Below, one piece after another: positions 1 through 12,765 of a stretch of 64,000 bases of DNA; positions within the stretch are counted from its first letter, which is position 1, and each line of letters starts with the position of its first letter. A program made the translations under genes and the position numbers. Under the pieces are notes generated by a model. That model was not told the origin of the DNA. It ran no database searches and saw only the letters and a program-made list of their open reading frames with translations. The stretch comes from Dasypus novemcinctus (taxonomy: Eukaryota; Chordata; Mammalia; Cingulata; Dasypodidae), in the NCBI RefSeq assembly GCF_030445035.2, contig NC_080704.1, positions 21,308,499 through 21,372,498 on the forward strand, given 5' to 3'.

Positions 1-908
1 TACTTATACTCATAAAAGATGATCTGAATACCTTCATGTACATTTTAGTTCTCTGACAATTGGGACCAAAACAGGGAAAAGTGATGCCAAAAAATAATTT
101 GTCTTGTTAAGGCACCTAATTTGACTCAAGCAAATCTGAAAGCTGCTTTGGGAAATCTGGCTTTAGTTACATATCCAGAGAGTTAAATAAGCAAGGGTGA
201 CTTTTCCAACTTTGTGATCGTATCCTACTTAGTATGTCAACTGTTAATGAGGCTGCAATTGAAAGATTAAACTTGTAGGTTCTTCACTTTGAAAACCAGT
301 ATTCTGAATCATGTCAGATATTTTCCATTGGGTAAATATATCTAACAGTGTAGAGTAAGACTTCTTACTCAACATTAGTATCCTGCAACAGTGACATTCC
401 TCTTCCAAGTGAGGTTTTCTGTCTCAAGAATTGACCAAGTTCATAATGGTTAAAAAAAAAAAAAAGTGTTTTTTTTCCTTGATAGGCAAATCACTTGCTA
501 GATTTTTAAGTCGAAGTCCTCTAGCAATTAGAAAAAAGATAGAAGTTCTTCAGTAGCTCTTTAAACACAGTTCTCTAAAAGAATCCTGTTTCTGATAATA
601 AAGTACTAAATCCTTAGATATTTTGTAAGTTTAATATAAGTAGATGTCTGTAGGGCTCTAGATATTCCTACTATAGTCATCACAGTCACACATTCTTTAT
701 ATGCTTAGAAGTTTGTGCCAGTCTTGAATTTACATTATTGTCATCTTCACATCCAGGTGAGAAATGACACAGAACCTCTCTAGGTGGCACAGCACTGAGT
801 GAGTCAGTGACTGTTAATAATTAACCATTTGAGGACTTCCAAGGGCTGGTAGTTTCAATAAGAGTACCTTTTTTTTTGCATTTAGTTTATTTGTATCTTA
901 TATTGCAG
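1..908 (+). other. CDKL5: CDKL5 intron, no recognised feature
   Basis: AT-rich intronic DNA upstream of the optional CDKL5 exon. There is a short A-run near 452-465 but no repeat I can name and no coding exon. The polypyrimidine stretch and AG just before 909 form the acceptor of the next exon. Confidence 0.6.
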
Positions 909-1031
909 ACAGATTCCACCAACGGGGAGAATCCAAGCATCAAGAAATCCCTCTTTCCTCTTTTTAATTCAAAGAATCATTTAAAGCATAGTTCTTCTTT
1001 GAAAAAGCTTCCTGTAGTCACTCCACCCATG
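909..1031 (+). CDS. CDKL5: CDKL5 optional in-frame exon (123 bp, 41 codons)
   Basis: This segment reads open in the frame of the next CDKL5 exon. It begins TDSTNGENPSIKKS and ends KKLPVVTPPM, and is flanked by a gcag acceptor and a gtaccc donor. Its length, exactly 123 bp and phase 0 on both sides, equals that of the alternatively spliced CDKL5 exon known in human as 16b (17 in newer numbering). It adds 41 basic, serine-rich residues to the C-terminal tail of this serine/threonine kinase, outside the kinase domain. The upstream constitutive exon is not in the window. The donor is followed by ACCC and looks weak (ATG|GTACCC), which suits optional use. The identification rests on length, phase, position and character of the peptide. 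Confidence 0.85.
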
Positions 1032-1136
1032 GTACCCATTTTTATGTATGGTAGCCCTGAAATCTGCTCCAGTAAACTTGTTTTACTGATGACAACAGCA
1101 TGTCTTTTATTTTCATGGGGTCATATTCTCTTTATG

Positions 1137-1820
1137 CTAGTTAAGTACCTGAGCCAGTTCCATAAATTCATGTAGATATAATTCTTTGCCATTCTGGATT
1201 TTCAGAATTAAAAGAGGATGGTGCATAAAGGCTGTTGAACAAACTAGTGAAAGGCTAGTTTGTATTGTCTCTTCAGCCAGTTGTTGGCAGACAGCATTCA
1301 TAAAATCTCTTACTTCCTGTAAAGAATTAGATTTAACATTTGCAGTTAACAATTTTTTCTTCATTTGGCTTAGAAAGTTTGTTAACACTTGGTTTGCAGT
1401 TTGTTTCTTTGAAACCAAGTTGAATTGACCAAATTGAGTGAGCTAACAGGCTCCATTAAAAACACCAGCTTCTATTAGTTGATAATTTGCTCTTTCCTTG
1501 CCTGGCTCTAGCTTTGGCTGGTCACTTAGTTTAAAGCCAGGGCTTTTGCTTGGCATTTATATTACTCTCCTGTGTTCACCCAAATTGGTGAAAAGACAAA
1601 TTGCATTCATCTGGGATTTGTGGCACAAATTTCCAGCCATTTCCTGGTGCATAATGCTAGACCCAGATTTACTGGGCAGAATTTTGGGAATATGATTCAA
1701 ACCATACTTTCCCACTTTGCTATCCTTAAAAGCCTTCTAGACTCCTTTGGCATCACCACAGTACAGTGTTTGGATCATTTTCCCACCAGGACAAAATTTT
1801 CTTTTATTGAACTGGTTCAT
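1137..1820 (-). pseudogene. Decayed unidentified reading frame (possible old pseudogene)
   Basis: On the minus strand one frame runs 228 codons, from an ATG at 1818-1820 to a stop at 1137-1139, with only three internal stops and no frameshift. Random AT-rich DNA should give ten or more. The last 93 codons are fully open and look protein-like, with segments such as LQEVRDFMNAVCQQLAEE. After the terminal stop, another frame stays open for about 30 more codons, suggesting a later frameshift. There is no A-tail or target-site duplication that I can see. I do not recognise the protein. It could be an old retrocopy, a fossil transposon ORF, or chance. Confidence 0.35.
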
Positions 1821-2207
1821 AACCTAACTGCAAAATGAAATGAGGATACGACAGCAAGTTCTGGTACAGCCCAATTTAACTGCTCTCTTTTACAGCGACT
1901 AAAACTAACAGCATGGGAATGCTATAAGGGTTAAGGTTTTAACAAAGCTGCATGACATCTGCCAATTTTTCCTAATGCAGGGAAAATTATTAAGAGGGCA
2001 GCAGAATTTAACTAGCATCACTTTTGCATTGTGAATACTGGGAGAGTTTGGTTTCTTTTTTTATTGGGGTTTGTTGGTTTTTTGTTTTGGTTATTTTGGT
2101 TTGATTTGATTTGCTTTTTGGTTTTGTTCTCCTCTTGGGTGTGGTTGCATATTTTATTTAGGCTTATTGGTATGTATTAGTGAAACCTTGTCCCTATTCT
2201 TCTCTAG

Positions 2208-2327
2208 GTTCCCAATTCTGATGGCCCAGATCTTCTGACATTACAGAAAGCCATTCACTCTGCTGGCACCCCAAGCAGTAGACCAAAGGAGTGGCGTCCT
2301 GAGAAGATCTCAGATCTACAGACACAA
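2208..2327 (+). CDS. CDKL5: CDKL5 coding exon (120 bp, 40 codons)
   Basis: This exon has a polypyrimidine tract and tctctag acceptor, and a caa|gtgagt donor. It is phase 0 on both sides and encodes 40 residues beginning [14 protein letters not shown] and ending EKISDLQTQ. It is nearly identical to the human CDKL5 tail as I remember it, with small changes such as an S-to-G. It belongs to the unstructured C-terminal region of the kinase, which is involved in localisation and turnover rather than catalysis. It joins in frame to the exon at 5839. Confidence 0.95.
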
Positions 2328-2946
2328 GTGAGTGGACCATGCATTACCCTTAGACTCTCCACTCTGTAATGACTGCCTCATGAGGGAAAGGCAGGGTTGA
2401 AAAAATTACAGCAATATTACAAGGCTGAGAGGCTCCTCCCCAGAAGATAACCTCATCAACAGCTAGATACATCTTGGGAGTCAGGTGAAATCCTTCAGTG
2501 ACCCATGTCCTACTGGAAAAGAGTGAGCCTCCATTAGCCATCCCCTCAGTGTGGAGGTGGGTGGAGGTGGATTGAAGTGAGATAAATAAGACATGGTCAC
2601 AGCCCATAGACACTGTATGGCCCAGAAGAAAGAGAAGATCTGTAAATAACCATAATTCATGGTAAAAAGGGAGACATGCCTTAAAATTTAGGGGAGGATG
2701 AGAGGAAATGATTGAGGTTTCATTAAAGGTGGTAACTTATGAATTGGGCTTTGAAACTTCTGAAATCCATACTATTTCAAATGGGTAATGGGCAAACAGT
2801 TGCATTAGGAACTGTGTATTAGGCAAGTATTGCATAATCGCATTTACTCTGCTGTTAATGGAGGAATAAGCAGAAACCAAATCAGTAAACTTCTCAGATA
2901 ACTGAGGTTTCTCTCCTTTAAACAACTGTATGGATTAGAAATGTTT

Positions 2947-3345
2947 CTTTAAAAATATTTATTTACACAAACACACACCCCATTGTTTTTGTCCTCGCTG
3001 TCTGCTCTCTGTGTCCATATGCTGTGTGTTCTTCTATGTCTGCTTGTCTTCTCTCTAGGCAGCACCAGGAACCAATCCTGGGACCTTCAAGAGTGGGAGA
3101 GAGGTGCTCAATCTCTTGTGCCACCTCAGCAACCTGGTCTGCTGTGTCTCTTATTGTCTCTCCTCTGTGTCTGTTTTTATTGCATCATCTTGCTGCACCA
3201 GCTCCCCACACAGGCCAGCTGACTCCTATGTGGGCCAGCACACTGTGCAGGCCAGCTTGCCTTCTCCAGGAGGCCCTGGGAATCGAACCCTGGACCTCCT
3301 ATATAGTAGATGGGAGCCCAATCACTTGAGCCACATCTGCTTCCC
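2947..3345 (-). mobile_element. DAS-type tRNA-derived SINE
   Basis: The element reads on the minus strand from ggaagcagatgtggctca (tRNA-like head) to an A-rich end seen as the T-rich stretch at 2947. The target-site duplication tagaaatgttt is perfect at 2936-2946 and 3346-3356. The tail segment is more diverged than in other copies, so this is one of the older insertions. Confidence 0.85.
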
Positions 3346-3807
3346 TAGAAATGTTTTAATATTGGATCTTTTTGATATCCCATTATGAGCATAGTAACAT
3401 AATCCAACTTGGTTTTGATCCTATTCAATATTTTATAGATCAGTTTTTCCTCTGTACCGTGATTTCTGACATTTTGAGGGTTACTTGTGCTTACAAATCA
3501 CCACAGATTTCTGTAATTTGAAGGAGGAAGTCTTCTTTTTATAGGTTTTCTATCTACTCTCTTTAACTGTCAACTCTTACTTAGAGCCGCTGACAGGAGA
3601 TCCCCAAGTTGCCATTCTGTCTCCCCAGTCATTTACATTTTCTGCTTCTAACATAATATAGACCGGGAAAGGGAGAGCAGCTTTTAGAGAACCAGATATG
3701 CAAGTTTCCTGGATGTGTATCCCAACTAAAAGCACATGGCTCTGAGCCTCTGAGTGGGGGCCTGATATTCTAGTCTGTGCTTTTCCACACCCCATTAAAA
3801 AAGCAGG

Positions 3808-3895
3808 CTTGGGAGTGGATGTACCTCTGTGGTTGAGTGCCTGCCTCCTATCTACAATCTACAAGGTCCTGGGTTCAATCTCTGGTACCTCTTTT
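3808..3895 (+). mobile_element. Short tRNA-type SINE head
   Basis: The segment gggagtggatgtacctctg through the B-box-like ggttcaat and ending ggtacctctt matches one unit of the dimeric SINE seen elsewhere in the window. The tail is missing, so it is a solitary, degraded unit. Confidence 0.65.
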
Positions 3896-4534
3896 GCCAA
3901 GAAGTTCTTTTCAGGTAACTTTATAAACTTTATATATCCAGCTGCATCCAGATTATTGTAATTATTTGGTAGCTACATGTGAACAGGGCTATAAATTCAC
4001 CAAGAGCCTCATTGTGCTATCATACAATTATAAAAAAAAACACAAAAAAAACATTTGAGCACTTACAGTGTACAATGTGGCATACAACGTCCAAGGGGGC
4101 GGGGCATGATGCTACCTTGGAAATACTTTGGAATTATGATGGAGGATACTTCTCCAGAATCGATTTCTAGTTGGGTCAATTCTCAAGCAATCTGTTTTGA
4201 ATCTTAGTGCCCTGTTCTTTCAAATCTTGTAGTATTCCTTGAGATCTTTACATTTTTATTAAAACTTTGCATAGCCCTAAAATGCATGTCCTTTGTACCA
4301 TGACCCTCAGTGTAAAGGTGCTCTGATGACTGGAAGCCAGAGGTGCCCCAGGGCTGCAGCCCGAGTGCCAGAGTCCAACAGCAGTGAGCAGTGATTGGCT
4401 GTGTTCCTAGAACATGAGGAGGGGCTTGAATTTCAAAACACTTTTGCTTGCTTCCTTTGATGGTAGCCCCCATCATGTCCTAAGATGGGAGGAAGGGGAA
4501 TGAGCCACCTTTTACCAATGAGGAACCTGAGACT

Positions 4535-4949
4535 TTTTTTAAACATTTATTTATTTTATTTCTCTCCTCTTCACCCCCCCCCCCCAGTTGTCTGTTCTCT
4601 GTGTCTATTTGCTGCGTGTTCTTCTTTGTCCGCTTCTGTTGTTGTCAGTGGCACGGGAATCTGTGTTTCTTTTTGTTGCATCATCTTGCTGCGTCAGCTC
4701 TCCGTGTGTACAGCACCATTCCTGGGCAGGCTGCACTTTCTTTCGTGCTGGGCAGCTCTCCTTATGAGGTGCACTCCTTGTGCGTGGGACTCCCCTACGC
4801 GGGGGACACCCCTGCGTGACAGGGCACTCCTTGTGCACATCAGCACTGTGCATGGGCCAACTCCACACAGGTTAAGGAGGCCCGGGGTTTGAACCGTGGA
4901 CCTCCCATGTGGTAGGCAGATGCCCTAACCACTTGGCCAAGTCTGCCTC
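4535..4949 (-). mobile_element. DAS-type SINE, full length
   Basis: On the minus strand it has the tRNA-like head (near 4860-4949), the body with gtgcac/acgcaagg-like blocks, and a C-run and T-rich end at 4535-4590, which are the G-run and A-tail of the element. The target-site duplication cctgagact lies at 4526-4534 and 4950-4958. Confidence 0.88.
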
Positions 4950-5811
4950 CCTGAGACTCTTGACTTGCTTGGAAATAATTGGCTAGTGAAGGGCAGAGCT
5001 GCCCCAGGACCTTGCCTTCCAACTGCAAGCCCAGGTCTCCCTCCACACTGCAGCACCCCAAAGGGCCTTTGGCTGTAGCCACACTGCAGACAGGCAGGGT
5101 AGGCTGTGATACTATTTTAAAAGTTGAAGTCCTCTTATGACAATTTTATTTTAGATTCTGTAGAGGGTTTGCTCATTTCTCTTTGCTTTGCATTTTTAAT
5201 GTCCAGAACCTTGCCGCTGCCCCCCTGACAAAATAAATAAAAATTTCCCCAAAAGTAAAGATACAGAAAGGGAACACTCAGATTTTACAGTGTCAAGGGA
5301 AAGTTCAGAAAATAAGAACAAATAAGAGCTATACAGTTTTTAACTGAGTACATTACTATTTAATTAACATTATACTTGTTCAGCTTCTCTTGTGACTAGA
5401 TATAGTTATATGACAGTTCTGGCCAGTAGAAGCATTGAGTGGAGCTTTGGGGAAGTCTTTTCAAATGGGAGAGGAATATCCCTTCTTTTGCTCTTTCTCC
5501 TTCCTGCTGGTTGGAATATTGATGGGATGGCAGATGCATAGGTTACCATGGGAAGGATGTAATGTGGCCACATAGAAAGAGCCTGGATCCTCACTCAGCC
5601 ACCATAGCAGCTCAAGATTTCTTATCTCTGGGATTTTTACATTAGAGAAAAATAATTTGTCTTTTTTGAAAAAAATGAAGGGTATTCCAAAGAATAGTTA
5701 AGGTTGAACTTTTTAGCCAATCATCCCATATGCCTTCCCTTCTTGGCTACATGCAGTCATCTCAGATCTAAGTTCTGTTTCCTCCCAGCTTTATGATCTA
5801 GTAGAAATTAA

Positions 5812-6222
<411 letters not shown>

Positions 6223-6230
6223 TTTGTGCT

Positions 6231-6258
6231 GGGGGTGGGGGTGGGGGTGGGGCAGGGG
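6231..6258 (+). other. G-quadruplex-type G-rich repeat
   Basis: Three runs of five Gs and two of four Gs are separated by T, T, T and CA, starting eight bases after the CDKL5 stop codon. This fits the usual G-quadruplex pattern with one- and two-base loops and would be on the RNA sense strand. Folding and function are not shown by sequence alone. Confidence 0.8.
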
Positions 6259-9200
6259 ACAGCCAGTTGGGAGGGGAGAGGGATGGGGTAGGGTGGGGGA
6301 TAGGCTGGGCCAGTATGGTAAGCCAGTCTTTTCAGCTTTATGAAGGTGCGTGCAATATTGTATGAGTGGGGCCGTCTGGCTTGTCACGGCCACCAATGCT
6401 AGTCAGGGATCTTAGAGCCACAGGAGTTACTTAGGGATTGCCAGTCCGCATAGGTCTTGTGTGAGAGCAGATAGGGTATGCCACCAGGAAAGAAGAAATT
6501 CTTGCCAATTTCTCCCCCTCACATTCCAGCTTTAGTGCCATCTCTGTTGACCTTGGGAAAGCCAGGGAGTTGTCCTGGCGCTATAAGGGATAGAAAAATT
6601 TGTGTCTCAACCAAGGCCCTTACCACACATTTTTTTCTGCCTAGGCTAAATGTGGGGTGTGTTGTAATCCAAGAGAATAATATCTTTGAAGGGTTAGAAG
6701 ATGAACTGTATGTCTTAAATTGTTTTCTAAACTTCCATATTTGATAGGATTTGTAACATTTATTTATAATTAATTAATATCGTACTGTTATAATCATACC
6801 TTTTATGTTATAATGTAAAGTTATTTTGAGCTGTTTGGAACATTGTGAAGCAGTGGGACAGCTACAGTAGTTTCTATAAAAACTAAACAGTAACATTTAT
6901 ATATTGCATCAGGAGTATTTTATTCTATATATAAATATATATATATGGTAAATGTCTGTTTTATAAATATATTCATTTAAAGAAACTCGCTATGACACTA
7001 TCTGCCATATTTTTATACATTTGTGATATGAAGTAAGTATTATACTTCTACTAAAGGGAGTTGATTTGTGGCTGCATGGGACTGTAACAGTATGAACCTT
7101 GCTTAACTTGCAGGCCCCAGCAGTAGCCCTCTAGACATGATCCTTGGTAGCAGATGAAATGCAGCATCTAGTTTCAAACCTGCAGGAGAAAAAAGTTGGA
7201 TAGGCTAGGGAGAACTACTGCAGTCCTCGTTTCAGTCCTCGCACAGTTAGCTCCTGATTGTGTCCAGGGATGTTAGTTGCACATGAGGGGGAAAATGGAT
7301 CAAGGTGTTACTCATGGGTCTTTGTAGAGAGAATGTGCTCCCACTTAGCAGTAGTGTAGAGTGTAGACCAAAGATTTGCCTGTGAGCGTTCCGGTTGTGA
7401 GGTTAAAAGAGGCCCCTGTCTGCAGGTCATGCAAACCATTTCTAAGCTTCTGAATACTGTCCACTGCATAAGAGACCCTTGGCTGGTGGGATGTGAAATA
7501 CATGTATGGCATTTATATTTTTAATGCTTGTTTGGTTATTGCTGTTTCCAATTTATTTAAAAGGCTCCTGAAGCAATTCCAGATGTAGAAAAAATTGCTA
7601 TGTCCATCTTTTCTTCCTGGGACTGTTACCATGCACATATATATATAGACACACCTTTGTTGGCAAGATATATATTGTCCGAACAGACCTTATCTTTCCC
7701 ACATTTGATCTCTTTCAACTCCTAAGTTATTCCCAAGTGTCACCAAGGCCTTCGACTAACTGGTATTATACCCGTGTGTTGCTGGGCCAGCCTTGACAGA
7801 AATCACCTCAACACCATCATCTAACAATATATTAGATTTTTGGAAGTAGTCCCTTAGCAATAATATTTATAAAGGTCCCTCCCACCCTTCAAAGAGGTAG
7901 TCTGTCAATATGAATACTTGTCCCAGAATTCCGAGAGTATCAGTCCCTGAATCAAGTCAGCTGTAATTGAAATGTGCTGAGTTACTATTGCTATTTCAAG
8001 TTCCCCCTCCTCTAAGATTTTGAGAATCATAGTTCTGATGATTATGAAGATTCTAAAGAAAAAGGTCTTAGTTTCTTGGAAGCTTAAATTGTGTGTATTG
8101 CATTTTTTAATTATAAATACTATAATGATGTGTATCAATTATATATAGAAGTCATTTTAAGGTGCTTTTTATTTAATTTTAATAAGTATAATGGGCACTC
8201 CTATGAAACTCAATTGGGTACTATCATTGAGACATTTTGTTTCAAAATTAATAGTTTTGCATGATCTTTAGTTCTTTTTATATCTTGTTTCTTTCATCAG
8301 TTCAGTACCATTTGGGTAGTGTTGAATTCTGACTTTTCCCAGGCAGCTGTTCTGCTGTACAAGTGAGGTAGACCCTCAGCACTTTTTGCCTGGATATTAA
8401 TGACTTGCATTCCCACCAGAAACTGCATATTTTTTTCTCTTGAAAGACTTCTCACTGTGCTGTGTGCTTAGGAACTGCCTGGTTGTGTTGCCATGACATG
8501 GCACCTGAGGTTCATTGTCACCTAGGGGCAGGTTTCCTGTGTTTTCATCCTTGTTAACACTGGGATCTCAGATGTTTGAAGAACATTTATATTAGTGATG
8601 GTTCTTTAAAGAAGGGCTAGAATAATTGCCTTCTTCCTAGAGCAAAGTAAACCTAACTGATGACAAGTCAATACCTACTTTTCGTACATTCCCAGATTTG
8701 AGCCAGAAAATATCTACAATGTTTTCAACTAGTGTTTTTGAGATAGCTCTTTTATCCTCTTCTCAGCCTGTTTCCATTCTGACTTTCCATTGATCCTCAG
8801 TAAGCTGTAAGTAAACTGCAATCTGAATTTCTAGCATGCAATTCTCTTCCTGCTCACAGGGGAATGGTTTTCCCTCAGATGTAATGGGCCCTCTTTTAGC
8901 TTTTAACTGTTGTTTTCCCCCATGGTTGGTGAATTATTGACCTTACAGAGATTGCCATCTGTGATAAGAAGGACTTGATTTAAAGTCACAAAAGTCTAGA
9001 TTTTCTTTAGGAAGGGGAATTTATGACATCCATGTTTTATTGTCTACCCTGGACTTCCTAAAGGGTAAAAAGATTGAATGAGGACTTTAGAAAAGAAACT
9101 CTGCAGCGTTGTTTTTTCTACTTTTACTTCACCACCACCAGTGTTTTCCTTCTCAGGAGGAGAACTTAATTGGATCTTGTTTGGTCTTGATCTATGGGTT

Positions 9201-9284
9201 AGCTTGTCTCCAGAGCCTAAGATCAAAAAGAAATGCTCCCTGGTTAGGGACCAAGGGAGCCCCCGTCTCTAAGGGGTGTGATCT

Positions 9285-9510
9285 CAAGCAGGGCAGGTCT
9301 GCCCCAGAGGACATTTGGCAGTGCCTGGAGACATTTTGGGTTGTCCCGTCTGTGGGGAAGGTGCTACTGGCATCTAGTGGGTAGAGGCCAGGGATGCTGC
9401 TAAACATCCCACAGTGTACAAGATAGCCCTATCCCCCTCTCCCCCAACCAAGAATTATCTAGCCCCAAATGTCAACAGTGCCCAGGTTGAGGAACCCTGC
9501 TCTCCAGTAT
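9285..9510 (+). mobile_element. MER20-like DNA transposon fossil
   Basis: The blocks gacatttggcagtgcctgga, ggtgctactggcatctagtg, catcccacagtgta and gtcaacagtgcccaggttga follow the MER20 (hAT-Charlie, non-autonomous) consensus as I recall it. It lies inside the CDKL5 3'UTR. Confidence 0.75.
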
Positions 9511-12500
9511 TCCAAGCCTATCAGGCTGCAGAGCCCAGCTCTGGCCTTGTTCTCTCCAGGCAGCAGACCTGTAGGTATGAATTCTTCAACATCACATTCT
9601 CTTAAAGAATCCTCTACCACTATTCTTGAATCCTCAGATCCTGTTGTTCATTTCCATTGTCTTGGGCCTGCTAAAAGGCACATCCTTTGGGAAGAGACCT
9701 AAGTTACTTTATAGGTGTTTAAGAATTTTGAATTCTAGGTCAGTGTCCTTAGAAAATCTCTCATAGAGCCATGAGGTTTATATTTAGAAGCAAGCAACAG
9801 CCTGGCAGATTGGCATGGTTTTTACCAACTGCTTGTAGGCATCCACGGCTTTTAGCCGTGTATCCAGAAAGACAATGTCTTTCATTTAATAGCTCTTTAC
9901 AAATATTGGCATATGGCAGACCGATTAGAAGCAAAAACTCTTTATTGGTGGTTGTGATGTAGCTGTTATAAGAGTATTTGTGCTGTATGCTTTGGTTAAA
10001 TCTGTTTTAAAACATGCTTTAAGATTCACCATATGCAGTTGTACTTTAATTCTAAGCTTGGAGCTATACTGGTTAGTTTCTAGTCATGTCATGTGCTATA
10101 GAGTATGTTGTGGTTGTAGAGTTAGTCAGTTTAGCATGTTCCTAATCTGAAAATTAGTGGACTCCACTGGGAAACACTGTCCCATTTTCCCTTCCCAGCA
10201 CCTCTTAGTCCATGTCATAGAATCCTCACTTCTTAAACTAGTTCTTAGAGTAAATAAGGAAAAAAGCCATTTATTTTCTTCTAGCCATGTATTGAGAATG
10301 ACTCATAAGTGTACAACTTCTTAGAGGCCAGAGGATTACTTTTGAAGTGTGTAGAAGGATCTGTCCATTTCTGTTCGCCTAGGTCCTGGTGGTAACAGTG
10401 CCCTTTCAGCAAGGGCAGTAAGTAGCTAATTGTGATTTATCCCTAGAGTTCAGCTGGGACTCAGTAAATCTGCACATTCTCTCCTGGTCAGAGCATTTTT
10501 TCTCGAAAGCACTGCTTTTATATCTAGAAGTCCATTACCTCCTGCATCATAGTAGGATAGTGAGACCCATGTGGGTACCAAGACTTGTCCTTCTGTGAAC
10601 TGGGAAGGTGATAAGATACACTGAACCAAGTCAAAATATATTAAAATATTTCCTTGCTTCCTTTAGGTCATCACTAATTAAGTGTGTATGCAGAGAAAAT
10701 TTCTTTGTGGCTGGAAAAAAACCACAAATTCTGGTTTCTTTAAAAGGGACTGCAGCAGAAAAGACAGGACAACTGTTAGAAGTGTCCTGTTGCTAATCCC
10801 CAAAGCTAGAATTTCACCAGAAGTTCCACTTAGAGACTTAAAAATACAAGGAAACAAGCAAACAAACAAAAACAACAACTTTTAAATGATTATGATTTCT
10901 TTCTTTTGCTTCTTGACCAGCTGGGACATGGAAAATCTTCAGGTCTGATCTAGCTGGTTAAAAATTCTGTCTCAGAAACCATGAGTAAATGCAAGAAAAT
11001 GACGCCTTGACAGAACAAGTCCTTCATCTGTCTGTATACACAGTGTGGTAGAAGTAAGGTGGCTAGGAAACTCTGCGCCTGCTTCCCCATTCTTCCTCTT
11101 CTTTTTTTTTTTTTTTTAATTGAATGTACTGTAAAAGATCATAGACTTTTGTACCAAGCCAGTTACTACGCAACTATTCATTTCCCATAGTGCTTTAGTA
11201 ATTCATCAGTGTTCTACCTGGTCCTGACTCTACCTTTCTCCTCTCCAGGCACTGATCCACCATTCTGTGTATTTACTATAGGCTATTAAATATGATCACT
11301 ACTTGCCTTGTATTTTCCTTCATTAACCGTTTACTCCCAAGTTTGAGGGAGGTTTGTCTTTTGTTTTGCCAGAAAAAAATTTGTAATAGCACGTTGGATT
11401 TCTTGGGCCAGCAGAACTGAGCTAGTTCTGGTTTTGCTTCTAAGGCCCTTCATTACCCACAAGGTTAAGCTCTCTGAACCCCACTTGACCCTCGCGTCGT
11501 ATTTTGATCCTCCTTTGGAATCTTAGAATCAGTCTCCATGTTGTATGCAGATTAGAAGTTGCCTTGTTTGCTACTCTTCCAACACAGAGTATCAGGGAGA
11601 AAGAGACCTTATCTGTTCCTCCATCCCCTCAAATTTTGACAGACTGCTAAGAATTCCTCAGGACTTCCTTTAGTTTGTTTTTTTTTACTTTTCCAAAAGG
11701 CTGATCTGATGTATATCAGGAGTAGACATGCTTGTCCTAGTGCTCTGTTTCAGGCTTAATCAGAAGAAACCCAGGAATAGGAAAGATTGATGCCTTGACT
11801 TTAGTCCCTGTTGTGGGATTAAAGTAATATTGCCAGAGTTGTCAAAAGCTCCAGTTACAAACATTCAGTTTCAGGAGAAAACGATGCTTTTCCTTCTGGG
11901 GAACCTTCAAGTTCTCTGCAACAGCGTAGTTTTTTTTCCAAAATGGAAAGCAAAGCTTGCATAAAATCAGTTTTCACTGAAAAAAGACAATTGATTGTAG
12001 TCATCTCAGTCTGTTTCCCTCTCCTTGTTTACTCTTTGGTCATTGATTGAGTCAGGCCAGAGGGGTAATGCTGTGATGAAAAGAAGTAAATTCTCACTGT
12101 AAATTTGGATTGACAAACACAGTTAAACCAAACAAAATAGTTGCCCCTAAGTCCTATCTCCAAGAATTGCTTTGTGCCATTTTGAATTCAGGTAGTTATT
12201 CTGTATATACTTAGAAGACTATTCAGAGCTTCTTCAGTCTCTACTAAATTTGAAGTGGGTGTCTGAGGAGACATAGGGCAGGGTGAAATCAAGACCATGC
12301 TGTTCATGTGTAACAATAAAAATAGGGATAAGCCAGAATGACATGACATCCAAATTTGTGGTAGATGAAGAATCACTGAAAATTCTTAATTGCACAGACT
12401 TTATAATCCATAATACAAATTATAATCCCATACTTTTTACTGTGGGCAAGGGTGTGATGTGGTGTTAATCTTTTTAATTTTTGAATCCAAACTGAATTTA

Positions 12501-12759
12501 AAGTGTTGAATATTTAAATTCCTCTCAAGCTAATTATGAACCATTTGTAAAGTGTTTATATAACTCTTTGTATCATGTGTTGGTACATCTTATCAAATTT
12601 TTTCTGGCATGTATTCCATTCTAAACTTATGTAAAATTTCTATTGTTGCTGTAAATATTATACAAATATATATTCCGTGGTAACCTTAATTATAAGCATG
12701 AAGTGGTTAATTTTTACTGAGCACAATGTATTTTTGAATGGATCTTCCCAAATGTCTTT

Positions 12760-12765
12760 AATAAA
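12760..12765 (+). terminator. CDKL5: CDKL5 poly(A) signal
   Basis: AATAAA lies in tctttaataaaatgcag, followed within about 30 bases by the GT-containing stretch actgatgtgactgc. The distance from the stop fits the known length of the human 3'UTR. Cleavage would be about 12,780-12,790. Confidence 0.7.

Noticed and set aside
4485..4892. Open frames of 87-135 codons in DAS SINE copies (also 18,784, 23,469, 27,489, 28,211, 54,214, 56,626)
   Set aside because: They recur because the SINE body is GC-rich and has few stops. The similar peptides (for example GRLHFLS..., SPYGAHSL) come from the repeat.
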